A DNA stretch of 64,000 nt from Sisyra terminalis (Eukaryota; Arthropoda; Insecta; Neuroptera; Sisyridae). Position 1 is the first letter of the stretch, and each line of letters begins with the position of its first letter. The notes under the pieces are model-generated. The model worked only from the letters and a program-made list of their open reading frames with translations. It made no database searches and was not told where the DNA came from. The stretch lies in NCBI GenBank assembly GCA_958496175.1, contig OY292275.1:34363701-34427700 (forward strand), given 5' to 3'. The position numbers and the translations under genes are program-made. Of the stretch, positions 47,831 to 61,124 are shown piece after piece.

Positions 47831-50451
47831 GATTTTAATGGTTCTTAGTTACTGTCATCCTACTGTGTCATCATACCTACTGTGATTCTAGATGAATCCG
47901 AATGAACAAAATAACTTAATATTAATTTTAGTAACCAATAAATTTCCTATTTCCGTCCTTTGAAAAAAAAATAATCAATAATCCTGTAAAGATAAAATTA
48001 TTGAACAAAAATATAACAGTGACGTTTTCTCTTTTCATGTCACTTATTTCTACCATAATAAAGAACCAATCTAAAAATAAACTTAATTTTATTTGTGTTA
48101 TTCACAATTAATCAATAAACACTCAAGTTCCTTCTTTTTTTGTGTAACATCAATTTCATTCATCAGCAAAATTCATTCATCATTAATTACAACAACTTTC
48201 AATTAAGTTTTATAATTTAAATTGCTGATAATGGATGGTTTTGACTAATGGTTTATTTTCATTTTGTAAGTATTTTAAATACAATACAACCTTTAATATT
48301 TTCATTAAAGAATAAGAATGGGAAAGAATATTTTCTTTTAAATAAAATTTTAAACACAATACAATTGGATGTCTTATAACAACACAATTTTGAGTTGGAG
48401 CACCTTTTGTACAGTGCCCTTCATAAAACAGGATTTGAAAAAAATTAATTACTTAACATTTTTGACTTAGTACTGTAATTAAGAACCTTTTGGAAATTGG
48501 TTATTTAGTTACGTTTGAGCATTAAGTATTTACTAATCATAATTTTGGTCTAATAAGGACATTTTATGGATCAAAAAAAAATCTTGAAAATAAAATTGGC
48601 ACACATTGAAAGCAATTCTAGGTCAATTTACTATTTTACGTACCTATACCTATACACAACTCTAGGTAAAGTGCACGATTTCTCTAATTTTGATAGTCCT
48701 TTTCCCATCATTTAATATTTAGAAAAACTGTTTTAATATCATCTGACCACTAAGGATAACTAACGACATGGCCTCTGAAACCAGGACAAAATAATTGAAT
48801 AATAAGACCAAATAGATATCCTGATTAATGCATCAATAAGGGACGATATTTTTCATTGCTATTATTTTATTACAAAAGTTGAAATTTTGTAATAATTAAT
48901 ATCAAAAGATTTTAATTTTTACCAGTTTTGTTTACAATTCATTTTACGGAGGTAAACTAGAATTGCGAAGGCTTTTTGCCAGCCTTATTATTCGTACATC
49001 AACTTCACAAAAATGTTTCCGATTTTACAGCCTTGCATTAGATCACTACAATCTCTTTTATTATAAAAATCACCAATGTCAAATATTAACCAAAAGTAGA
49101 TGTAGGCATATGTTTTAATTGTTGATACTTCCTCTTAACCATTTCGACTAAATATAGATATTACCTTTAATACCGTATACATTTTTGTGTTTCTTACATA
49201 TACAAAAAATAAAACAATACTACTGATGGATAGTAATACGCTGCGACTTGCGTGTCTTATACGTATAATGACAATATTTCAATTTGTCAGGAAAAAAATA
49301 AATTAAAATGGAAGGCAAAAAATATATAAAGGTATATTTGTTTCTAATTCACAATCATACATATAGTTATCGATTATTTCCTTAAAAATATATAGCTAAA
49401 TTTAACATCAGAAAGTACTTTCAACCCACCCCTACAATTGCATAAAATTTACAAACCTTATGAAGGGTCGTATCTATTGTATTTAACACACCATTTTTAC
49501 TCCCTTGTTTATTGCTATCATTTATTGCTGTTGTACGAGGGTACGATTACATTACAAATATTAGTTCAATTCAAGAAGGAAAAATATTTCATGAACAGAA
49601 ATACATGCGAAAAAGACATTAAAAAAAAGGAATAAACTATAGTTTTACAAATTTGTGTCCTACACCTTTAGTTTCAATTAACACTAATTTAATTAACAAC
49701 GATTTTCTTTTTGATACAATGTCAAAAAAAGTTAAGGGAATATCTGAATGTTTATCTTTTTTGTTCAGTTTTTCTTACAGTTCAAAAAGGCCAAGAAATT
49801 AACGAACCAATTTAAATAAAATTATTTTAACCTTGACGAGACATTTAAAAAAATAATTAATTGAGGTGGACCTGTACCTCTACTGCTTTTTGACACCAAT
49901 GAAGATATTCGTTCTTGCAAATTTAAATATATTAAAACTTCATTCCCTGCAATGTAGTTTAACATATTCGTAGTAGTTAATGTAAAAGTTTTATGTAATG
50001 TAGCTTGAACTAATGTTTAACGTACAATTTTGATAAGATCTTTAATAATCACCAAAACAAAATCTTCTGAAAAATGAATGTTTGATTGATCAGAACGAGG
50101 TAATTTTTTTCTACAACCAATATTGGCTCAAGAAGTGGCAATATCATTGGCTCCATACGATTAAACTTTATATACGGACCAAAAAAAATAGAATTAGGAA
50201 TAAATAAATGTAAATTGAAGGAAGAACTGAACTAGTCATAAGCGTAGCATTAAATCGCATAATTGAATGGACTTAAAATGAGCAAATAAAATCCTGGAAC
50301 AAATCCTAAAGAAAATTATTCTTAATTTTTATAATAAACATATATTTGAAAAAAAGGCCTCAAATTGGAGAAGAAAATAAATCAGTATTCTTGTAGCCCT
50401 GCTGCTAACAGGACACAGTAATCTGAGAAAACATATTTACACTAAGAGTAG
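47831..50451. other. AT-rich noncoding region
   Basis: No host exon or repeat end recognised. Confidence 0.4.
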
Positions 50452-50612
50452 GTATTTTCACACATGGATAGGTAAGCCATATTCTTTAGATAGCTATTTA
50501 ATAAATAAAAACAATCTGGTAGATAAATCCTACACATATCACTATTCGTAGGTGAAAATACGCATGTTTTGCCTATCCTTCAGATAAAATTTTATATGAA
50601 AGATAAATGTTG
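50452..50612 (+). mobile_element. MITE family A, copy 3 (3' truncated)
   Basis: Starts GTATTTTCACACATGGATAG and shares TAGATAGCTATTTA, TACACATATCACTATT, AAATACGCATGTTTTG and CAGATAAAATTTTAT with copy 1, but the right terminal GTGAAAATAC is missing. Confidence 0.7.
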
Positions 50613-50993
50613 AGTCAGAGAGAAAATTAACTCTCACGTCCTATTTGACTACCCAGCTCTAACTCATAATCGCCTTAGCTCCCTAGAAATTTCTGAGCAT
50701 AAGCTAGGATCCAATCCATATGAACCCAATTAGGCTCTGCTTATATTTATCTTAAAAGTAGGCCTAATTCAAGGTTCATAAATTACACAGGTAACCCTAT
50801 TAGAAAAAAAAATACGTCCCTTGGAAGGTTTTTGAAATGTAAATTTGTCTGAATACATGCGTCATTTAAACATGTTAATATTATGGTTTTAATGATTAAA
50901 AAATTGAATCACGGGGTGTACATGCAACGCAAAAATGATCCATTAAGACACTTTATTATTTGTGTATATTTAATTACACCATAAAAATATTAA

Positions 50994-51600
50994 ATGTTTA
51001 AGTGTCTAGCTACCAAAAACAAGGTAAACTTAGGATGGGTGTCAGGCCATAAGGGTATCAAAGTTAATGAAAAGGCAGTCGCACATGCCCGGAAAGGACC
51101 CCAATCATTATTCACAGGCCCACAGCCTGTATTTGGAATTACAAGATTGGCAGTGAAAAATACCATCAAATATTGGGCTTACAAAAACCACTGCATAAAA
51201 TGGAAGAACACTATCACAAAAACTAACTACTGAAAACAAGAAAACCGGCCAGAATAGTAATGGGTCTAATAACCGGCTACTGTAAAATGAGGAAGCACCT
51301 GCATACAATGGGATTATCAGTGGCTATAACCCAAAATGTAGGTTTCGTCAAGCAGAGGATGAAATCGCTTCTCATTTTTTTTGGAAAAGTGATGCTGTAA
51401 ATGAATGAAGATATGGGAGCTGGAGATATCAAGCCCTGGAACTGAAATTGACAAAAAGCACCAAGTGCGACGAGTGCTGAGGTTGACCCAGCTGCTTGGT
51501 CAAAATTAGGTGGACACGGGACCTAGGAAGCACAATAAGCCTTGAGGCTGCAGTGCTGAGGTTCAACTAGCCTCATCCTGAAAACCCCAATTAAATTAAA
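50994..51600 (+). mobile_element. Non-LTR retrotransposon 3' fragment, copy 2 (plus)
   Basis: The frame from 50994 reads VNLGWVSGHKGIKVNEKAVA, the conserved end of the RNase H domain of jockey/R1-type elements (usual form WVPGHxGIxGNExAD; here the Asp is Val). It is followed in other frames by GLITGYCKMRKHLHTMGL and a Cys-poor remnant, then a tail with CTGCAGTGCTGAGG. A 5'-truncated, decayed LINE copy ending in A-rich DNA. Confidence 0.75.
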
Positions 51601-52976
51601 AATAAAATACAAATATTAAAGCACAGAAAATTTTAAGCAATTTTAATTTATTTCGTATAGAGGAAATATTTAATTGTATAAACAAAAATATTTCATTTAT
51701 TTTATGCAAACTAGTAGTTAATATTAGCGAAGAGGCTATCTGTATATTTAATAAACCTTGTGCAACCTTGGGTTTGACCGATTAGGATCTTCCAGGATAC
51801 AGTGCAGAGGAATTTGCAACAGATCCTCAGAAATCAGAAGACAAAAAAATTTTAGTTTTATTAATTTTTAACTGTCCTTACTACATTCACTAAATTTATT
51901 CCTACGAATTAGCAAAAATATCGTCACTAACGATATACAAGTCGAAATTTCCTGTTAGTGCATTTTGTAGTGGCCATTTTTGTACAATTAGCAAAATATT
52001 TACTTAGCACCAAAAGTAAAATTTGTTTTGGTTAAGAATTTATTTTTCGAAAAAATCATATCATTAGAAATGAAAAATCTTACCTAAGTGTTAAATGCTT
52101 TAAATATGCATAAATTTACAGACAGAAAATACTTATTTGGCATAAATAATTAAAAGATTAAAATAACAATGAATTTGCTTTATATTGTTTTTAATTTTAT
52201 TAGCTTTAGTCTTTGGATTTTTAAAAACTGAATACTAATAATTAACAAAAGAACTGGGTACTTAAATAAAATATAGTAAATCAATTTTTTCTGTATGAAA
52301 TAAAAATATGTAATTAAATTAGAGATACCGTTGCGTTACTAAAAGGATGCAACAAAAAAAATCTTTTGAGTTGGACTCTAGAACCATTCAAAATATAGTT
52401 ATAGCGTTAAAATTTTCAATTTATTCAAATGAAAGTGTATAGCAGTTTTATGAACTCTCTTCATATAAGCTGATTTTAACGTTAATTACTAAACTGATAT
52501 CTCTTATCAGTCAACGAAATGTCAATTAATGAGGTAAACATGGATAATGTACATATGCGAGGTTTTTTGAAAAGATAGTTTAAACATTGGTGATCTTTTT
52601 ATGATTTCTTTTATAACATTAATTAACTATAATCAGTTATTGGTGTCCACTTATATTATGTTGATATTATTGATTCACGTAAAACTTATATAAAATCATT
52701 GAACCTAAGAAATATCAATACATCAATGAAATGATATACCAGATAATGCAAATTCTATTTCACTGCATGGTGAGCATACATTCATCATTGTACCTTTCCT
52801 AAGAATTCCACTGTGCTGCGTCCTAAAAGAACTATTGCGTCTAATAGTATACATATCTATAGTAAGACATAATACTTTTTGGAAATAAACCTAGAGGTAG
52901 AGGTCACTGATATCATAATTGTGGTATGTGGTATTCGACTGAATGTTAGATTTTGGTCGAAACCGATTGTTTGAAC
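51601..52976. other. AT-rich noncoding region
   Basis: No feature recognised between the LINE fragment and the MITE at 52977. Confidence 0.4.
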
Positions 52977-53210
52977 GGCTCATGTCCCTTTTAACGATGT
53001 CAATATCTGGCAAATTTGAATTTTTTGTTTTGTTTTGAATTGAATTCCCCATTTTTTCGCTAATTCAATTCTAACATAATTATAATTTTCTCTATTGTTC
53101 CCAAATTCTCATTATGGCCAGATTTAATCGTGAATTAAATTAAAAACAAAGTAGAAAATGCAACGATGCGCCAAATATTGACGTCGCCAACAGAGATATG
53201 AGCCATTTGG
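52977..53210. mobile_element. MITE family C, copy 2
   Basis: Arms GGCTCATGTCCC..AACGATGTCAATATCTGGC and GCCAAATATTGACGTCGCC..ATATGAGCC are inverted. The right half (TGAATTAAATTAAAAAC, GTAGAAAATGCAACG) matches the copy at 23463-23693. Weak inversion continues outward to about 52950 and 53225. Confidence 0.7.
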
Positions 53211-53719
53211 TCTTAACCAAAAGCTTTGGTAAAAGTTGACGATCTTTAATTTTACTAACTGTAAGTATTAATATCCTAAAAAAAGAAAATAAAATCACTA
53301 AAATTCATCGCATCCAAAAGCCACATCATCCACAACAAATACCAGGAATCATAACCATGCAAATTTTCAATGAAATCAACCACATGACAAAGATATTCAA
53401 TTCGGAAAAATGTAATTTCCTGCGACTTCGTCATTTAGTAACATTATACATGACGAGTTTTGTGTGTTAAAAGTATGATCCGCGAAAAGCACTGATTTTC
53501 TATTGCCATTTATACAAAAACTGCAGTGAAATCTCATCAAATGGTTGTCGAAGTCAACGTTGAGCATGCTCTTAGGAAATCACAGTGATTTAAAGAATCT
53601 TTAAAAAAATTACAATCTACGTCGACGTGGAAAACGAAGACCGTTGAAGACCACCGAAAATATTTAAAGACATCGAATTGCAAAAACGTAACAACAACTT
53701 ACAATAGTAAATTTGAACC

Positions 53720-53990
53720 ACGCTTTAGTGCAAAAAGCGACTAGAATATGAAAATAGGCTACATAATAATTCCCCTGGCCACATAAAAAAACCAGTGAAG
53801 GATATGATTGAGACATTCAGTTTGGAAATACTTTCGCATGAGGCTTACTCCCCAGACTTGACTCCTCCGAATTAGTATTTATTTGCATCAATGGGACACT
53901 TAATTACTGAGCAGCACTTTACATCTTACGAAAATCTACCAAATTGAGTCAATAATGGGTTTTGCTCAAAACATGAACATTGTCAGAACA
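53720..53990 (+). pseudogene. Mariner transposase C-terminal remnant
   Basis: Translation shows NNSPGHIKKPVKDMIETF, then LEILSHEAYSPDLTPPN, an in-frame stop, and LFASMGHLITEQHFTSYEN. This matches the known mariner order (NARPHxAxxVxxxLExxxWExLxHPPYSPDLAPSDYHLF, here split by defects; the final Asp is replaced). Too short and broken to be functional. It abuts the foldback repeat starting at 54003. Confidence 0.75.
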
Positions 53991-54002
53991 GTGGTAATAA
54001 TG

Positions 54003-54686
54003 TTATTACTAATTTTACGCTTATAAAGAAATCAAACTCATTACCTATAGGAACGTTACCTCGCCGTTATTACTAAATACATAAATTCGTCTATTTATTT
54101 GAAAATAAAAATTATAACCAATCGAAATTAAAACAAATATTTTTAACGGATAGTAGGGGCGCTAAAACTATAGGTGATTTTAATATACTTAACATTTCGT
54201 ATCAAATGCATCACTAGTGTCCAAAGGGAGTCAGAAAGGTGGTAGAAATGTATAGTTAATAGAGGGAAATATTTTGAATGAAATAAATATTTCCATGTAC
54301 TATATTGAGTTTTTCTTTCAGAGAAAAATTCGGTTCCGTAATAACATACCTAGTATATACTATAGTGGTGGTATTACATAATGAAAGTACACATCAGTCA
54401 CACCGTCGGATGATTTTTGGCCAAAGCTTCGTTTGGACCCTAGTGATGTATTCGATACGAAATGTTTAGTATATCAAAACCAACTATAGTTTTAGCGCCC
54501 CTTCTATCAGTTTCAAAAATTTGATGCAATTACAATTTGTTATATTTTTTTATTTTCAAGTAAATGGACGAATTTATGTATTTAGTAACAACGGCGAGGT
54601 AATGTTCCAATAGGTAATGAATTTGACTTCTTTTTCATCAAAAAAATTTTATGACTGCTTTATAAACGTAAAATTAGTTCGTAATA
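54003..54686. repeat. Large foldback inverted repeat, arms about 220 bases
   Basis: The left arm 54003-54225 and right arm about 54425-54686 are inverted copies. Matching blocks include TAATTTTACG/CGTAAAATTA, ACGTTACCTCGCCGTT, ACATAAATTCGTC, GGGGCGCTAAAACTATAG, ACATTTCGTATC and the CACTAGTGTCCAAA/TTTGGACCCTAGTG pair. The spacer is about 200 bases. Noncoding; the layout is that of a foldback-type MITE. Confidence 0.85.
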
Positions 54687-56360
54687 AAAACTAATAAACA
54701 AACAAGCTTTGGACCAATTTGACTTTTGTTTTAGTTTATGAAAGTTTGTGTGCAAATACATAAAAGTTCAAACTTTAATTATGCAAGTATATAAAAAACA
54801 TAAGTATTATATGTATAAATTTCTTTCAATAAGAAAATATTACCTTATAATGCATTGAACTTTGCAAATTATAATGGAATTTACCAACTGGAAAAAAATA
54901 AAATTATGTCTTTGAAATTCATGGAGTAGAAGTAAAAAATTTAGACGAAATCAAAAACATTAGCATATTTAAACTGTGTAATTAAATAATCGTTCAGTAA
55001 ATCGAAAATTAATATGTATTCAGAAATAATGATGCATAAATTGCTTTGAATATTAATTAATTTAAAAAATGAGCGTTTAATTTTTGGAAATATTTTCTCA
55101 AATCTCTTATTAGAATGTATAAAAACAATGGTCTTCATCGATTTTATTCGTCAAAACTTTCTACCGTCAATTTTAATAATGCAAGAACGTAAAAATAAAG
55201 AATTTCATTTGTAGCAATTGAACTGGAATTTGATTTCATTTTTGTTACGAAAATAAAATAGTTTCCTTATATTAAAAAAAAAATACTTAATTTTAAACAA
55301 TTTTTATTTTTCCGGTGTTTTCAACTGCAGTAAAAATATTAACTCTAACGCAAAAATTACAAAGCCAATTTAACTAATCTGATAATTCATTTAAAAGACG
55401 TCATTTCATTGATCCAATAAAAAAAATATTACAAAATAAAGTTTATTTAAAAAACAATATTAAGTAATTTCTAAATCTTATTGTACAAAGCAAAATACTG
55501 AGAAATTGCAATTTTGTAGAAGTTAATGTACCTATTATTATATTGTGCTATTCGCCATGTCTGGAATTTTCGTCCTGGATTGAACATGTTTATTTATAAC
55601 CCAGGCGGGGAATCTCTAGCGATTAAAACCCTTCTTTTCCAATCTCAAGTTTATACATATAATCTCCAGTAAATAATATCGTAAAGCCAATTAAATATAA
55701 GAGGGCACTTACCTGTTATTTTAAAAAAATGTAAATATTCGCGTGTTATTTACAAAAAATAATATTCCAATAAGCATGTTTTCTCCCGCTTTTGGTTTTC
55801 AACCCCACCACAACCCCAAACGATTTATTTATTTCCTTCACAATTATTTAAAATAATAAATCGGTTTAAAATAAAATTATATATAAAAATATTTTTATTG
55901 ATTAAAACTTTTACATTAAAACACATATTATGATGAAGATTTATTTTATTGACAAAGTGAGCACATTATTACGATTTACGGATAGTTCTTTTGGACCCAC
56001 TGGATGGTCAAAAACCGACTAAATGATTGGATAAATACAAAAACCGTTGCAACTGAAAAATCAGACGTCACTTTCAGGTTTTACTCCCCCCTAAAACAGA
56101 CGTTTCTTTATCGTTTATTTTCTGTTATCATGCCGACATGAACTCTAAAAGGTTTAAATCTATGGTAACTTCAATATCAAGTGATAGGTAGCACCACTTG
56201 ATGGACTAATAAATAAAATGGCTACTGACTGTGGCACATCATTTTTGTGAAAAAATAAAAGGGCGATATAATTTTCATGGATTGAAAAATGTACCAAAAA
56301 GGCATTAAAATTAATTTTTGATGAAAAGATAAATGGTTTAAAAAAATAAAAAAGATTCAG
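54687..56360. other. AT-rich noncoding region
   Basis: Nothing recognised. Confidence 0.4.
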
Positions 56361-56656
56361 GTCTAGTCCTATTGACCAGGCTGTTACAGAGAAACCACTC
56401 CCGGACGCGAACCCACTACTGCTTGACACGAGGACTCTTGGCTGCTGGGTTTCCCCCCTGGCCCGGTTCATCCTTCCTTAGTCAACCTGAATGTCCTGGA
56501 CTCCTCCAGGTCACCCATATTGATGCCAAGCTTAGTGCGGACGTCTAGTCAACATGGTTATCTCTGTACCAGGACTCCTGGCCTCATACCATCCACTAAA
56601 CCCGACCCCCAAGTAGCTAGGTTACAGGAGCTCGCCACACTCCCAGTCGAAGACAA
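56361..56656. repeat. GC-rich island, probable retroelement fragment
   Basis: About 300 bases with base composition unlike everything around it. On the minus strand it contains GGTCGGGTTTAGTGG, GGCATCAATATGGGTGACCT, CCGGGCCAGGGGGGAAACCC and GTGGGTTCGCGTCCGGGAG. A minus-strand frame gives GDLEESRTFRLTKEG. This looks like a decayed retrotransposon piece; the family is not settled. Confidence 0.5.
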
Positions 56657-59216
56657 GTAAAAAAATTTAAAATATAAATTGCAACTTACTCTACTTATTA
56701 ATTTTAAATTATCTCTAATTATTTTGATTTCAAAACCATTACTATTTTAGAGAAATTATTTTCAATATAATATAACACTACTCTCCAATAGCTTACGATT
56801 CAATATATTCGAGAATTAAAATATGACTATTTATTAACATTATGATTCGTTCAGTCTACTTTTTAAATATTGTAAATTTATAAAAATACTTCTTAATGTT
56901 TTTTCATACATCAATACTGCTAAATTTATAATGTGAAACATTTTTATAGTAGCAGAAGTATTTATGCTGCATTACAATTGCCTACACATTGACATTCATA
57001 GCATTCTTACGTAAAATAAAGGCATATCTTGTATATGGTGTATATTATTATTATATTAATATTGTGTTTAAATAGTGAAAATTATTTATAAAAACCATTT
57101 AAAATACAAATTCAATAAATTCTCATCTACTATTGAACCAAATACCCAATTCAGAAAAAGAGCATAAATACTATTACTAAAAATATATTAATTTTTATTA
57201 GTGGTTACTATTTTAAGACTTATAATAATTAACCATTGGTAAATTGTAAATAATTAAAATATTATTTTTACAATTTTTTAACACGTTGGTAAAATTATCA
57301 TTTTTTCTTATAAATAATAGACGGTTTTTGATAAAGGAACTTTAGTCACAACTGCAATCAGATAAATAATAAAAAAAATCATTAATTTACCTAGGATACT
57401 GATTTATTTTTACTGGTCATTATGCAAGGTTTGTAATGATATCCTAATGATCTATCTAGCTAGGTCATCATCCAATCCAATGTAACATTTTCAAGTAAAA
57501 ATCAACCTCATTTATAATAGAACCTACTTTTCTTCAAATTCTTATCATTTAAATGTTTTTTGTAGTGACTTTATGAATAGTTCCAAACAATCATACATTT
57601 CAATGAATTTATTATTTATATTGGTATTGGTTTTATACAAAGTAGACGAGAATAATCTCGCTAATTTACTAATTCTTAGAATACTTTATTAATTACAGAA
57701 TTACTTAGAGAATTTTTGGTACGCATATTTTGATGAACATCATGAACATTCAACCGAAAATTTGACCGAATATTTCATATTCAGCAAAATTGTCTGGAAC
57801 TTTTGGTTGTTTTTTTTTTTAAATTTAGTTTGATTTTATAAAATATAATTGTTTTGAAATTTAAATGCAATTTAATAACAATGTGATATTATGATATAAC
57901 GTTAAGTTCGACGATATCTACCAATAAAATTTAATTATTGTTCCCTGAACCTTTTATTACGAAAGATAAAAAGTACATTTTGAGGGAAATTAAATAATTT
58001 GAATATTAAGATTTAGTTATTTTTTAAATTTTGAATAACATGCTTGCGGTAATGTGGAACTAAAATTCTTCAAGATTTTAAATCATTAATTAACTCTTTA
58101 CTTCCTTATTATTTTTTAACACTTTTGGGTATAGTTCTGAGAAGAAATATCAGCAGTAGTAAAATCAATTATTCTATTGTCAGACACTGGCCAGGAAGGC
58201 TCTTAAAATGTATCCTTATGTTGATTTTTAGAAACTAGCTTTGTATTTAAGTATCACATTTTGGTTTATCTTGCCTTAAAATATTATCATCGACTATAAA
58301 ATCCAAACAAAATTCACTCTACTACTCTGAGAGATTTTCTGGATTTTCCATTACCACTGCTTATCACACAAAAGAATGCAAAAGAATCTGTAAACCACAT
58401 ACATTGAAACCACGAATTTTCAAAAATTTGAAAATATAACAAATTCGAAATTCGGTATATTTATTATAAATTCGAGGTAAATAGCATTTAGTAATTAGGT
58501 AAAACGTATAAAAATTCATATGCCATTTTAAAGAAGACGATAAAGACTATATCTATCTTAAAAAAATTTAATTAAATTATTCTTATGAGTCGTTTATTTT
58601 TAAAAAATTATATTGAATACAAAACTGTTATTAAAGGAAGCCATTTTTTTCTTTCTTAGATGCATTTTATGAATTTTATAGATGGTTCTATAGTTGACTC
58701 CCAAACTTTCAAGATTAATGCCAATTAATGCATTATGCGATTGATATGCCAACGACATATTATATCAGGTAAAATAAATATAAATCTTAGTCAGCTTTAA
58801 GCAGCTTTGAGCTAGTCAACTTTTTCTACTTTCATTAAAAATGATTAATTTAAGGTGATCAATGATTAAGGTTCGAAACTAGAAGGTTTCAAATCTTCTG
58901 ATGAATTCTCTTATGTTTCTCAATGTGCCGCTAGTTTTTATTAATCCTACAGTTGTTCAAAGCCTTAGAGGTCTTATATTAGTAATTATCGTAATTATCA
59001 TCTAATTATTAACTACAGTATTTTTTTTTTTTTAATGTGCTATTTTTTCCTAGTTAATCCAGTCATAGATAAATTGTCTACTTAATAAGTCGGTTAAATA
59101 TATTTTTTTCAGAACTTATAGTTTTATTATTAACGAAACGAATATAGAACTTAAAAATAAGTGTCTTTTAATATTTTTAAGATTGTTCCCTATACTATTT
59201 TGTATTCCAATATGGT
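56657..59216. other. AT-rich noncoding region
   Basis: No exon, repeat end or RNA gene recognised. Confidence 0.4.
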
Positions 59217-60560
59217 CTTGCAGGACCGATACTAAGGGGTCGACCACCCGTGTATAAAGACGTGTGCCACCCCTCTAGAGAATTTTTCGTGAAAATCAAA
59301 ACTTATTTTAATTTCTGAGCGAATTTAAATCAACAAAAAAAGGCAATCTTAGTTGGACATGTATATTTTTTGGTTTGTATAACCAGCCGGCATTTTCCAC
59401 AGTGTAATCCATTTTCTTATTTTTTTTTATCGACAGGGAATACATTGAAGTAGGCCCCATTTAAATTTAAAAATTAAAATCGTCTTTTATTGGTGGAAAA
59501 CAGTTTAATTGATGGCTTTGTAGATTTAGTTTGGAATAATTTTCACATCTCAGGCGTACAAATACGTCGAAATTTATTGCACAAAAATGTTAAATTCATT
59601 ATGGACTTCTCAACAGCAATTGCAACTATTTTTCTGCTCTGGAAAATTCTAAATAACCGTTTATACAGTTAGCGGAATTTCGTCATTATGAACGCGTTGA
59701 CTAAGGATTCCTAAAAAATTTTTTTTACTTTTTTTTTGAAAAAGGGATATTGTCTTTTGTTTTTTTACATTTTTTTAGTAGAACTCAATGTCCAGGTAAA
59801 ATACTTTAATACGTGTGCCAATCTTCACAAATCGGGACTAAATTTCTCAAAACCAAAAATTTTTCGATAATTAATATTTGAATATATTTAGTTAACAAGG
59901 CTTATGTGCATATTGTCAATCGAAAATTCAGAGCAATTGGACGAAAAAATATACACTTGAAAAGGGAGTTTTAAAAAAATTAGTCAAAATTTTGTTAAGT
60001 GAAAAATTCGAATAAAACTTTTTGATATTATATAAACTTACATTGAGTGACGTACCAAAATTTCAAACTTATCCCAACTCGATAGTAAAACGAGGTTGAC
60101 TGAATATTTTCCAATCACTGGAAAGTTGAGGAAAACGTTTTGTCTAAAAAATTGGTTTATAATGCTTTTTGGACGAGTATAATATACTCAGTTACAACCG
60201 CTAAACAACTAATGTTCGAAAGTAGTACGAGATGAATTTCAGATACATTTCATTTTATTTAAACACACATTGTTACGTTTGATTATTATTGAAACAATTT
60301 ATAACGGTCAATACTTTTAACTTTAAAACACGTGCCGTTGCCTTGGAAGCATTTTGAATACTGTTTAAATGCCAACATTCGATTTATCGTTAATTTAATC
60401 GTAACTATTCAAAGCTCAGGATATTTATTCGACAAATAAGTTTTATTTTGAAAAATTTGGGAAAAAAGTTCAAGTGAACTATAAGCGGCCTATGACTGCC
60501 CCTTATTTTGACCACCCGCTTGCGGTGCACACCCTGCACCCCTGTTAGGATCGACCCTTG
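59217..60560. mobile_element. Possible decayed hAT-type element
   Basis: Left edge holds GGGGTCGACCACCCG and GTGCCACCCCT; right edge holds TTTTGACCACCCGC, GTGCACACCCTGCACCCCTG and GGATCGACCC. The shared GACCACCCG blocks and the CACCCCTG tip suggest hAT-related ends, but the two edges are not a clean inverted pair. The interior has no recognised transposase. Confidence 0.35.
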
Positions 60561-61124
60561 GTAAAATACATTGAAATAAATTATGAAAAACGATCGTTTA
60601 AATCCATAAAAATACTCTTTAAATAAATATAATATATTAACTATTTTATTACTATTTTCTCTATAAAATAATAAATGAGAACGAAATTCTTGCTGCTTAT
60701 AATTAGTAATTTTTGATTTATAGTCATATATTTGTTGTTTATATCTTAATATTTAAAAATAATCAGTTTTGGTTATTTATTTGAAGTCAAACACAGTTAT
60801 AAAGTAGGTTTTAAAGGTATTATTTTTAGAAAAAAACAAAGATGAAAAAATTATTCAAGAATATATTGTTTTTTTTTTTCTTTTTTAGAAGTTGATGCGT
60901 TGCTTAATATAAAATATAATACTTTTACTGAATACTCATAAATGAAAATATGTATAAGCTTTAAAACATTATTAAAACAAACTCATGTAAATAGTTTAAC
61001 TTTGAGACGTAATTTTAGTTTGAAATATAAATTGCAAAGCAAGTATATTTTAAAAAAATGTATTTTTATAGGAATGGCTTAGAAAATTAGTTTTTTCCCG
61101 ATGAAGACGTATCGACGGCTACAT
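60561..61124. other. Region downstream of UGDH
   Basis: AT-rich; should include the UGDH 3' UTR, but no canonical AATAAA close to the stop was seen. Confidence 0.45.

Noticed and set aside
56160..56471. Minus-strand frame of 103 codons
   Set aside because: Arises from the GC-rich repeat island and runs into AT-rich noise; not a gene.
59490..59672. Plus-strand frame of 60 codons inside a possible element
   Set aside because: No similarity to a transposase and no start context; kept only as part of the region description.
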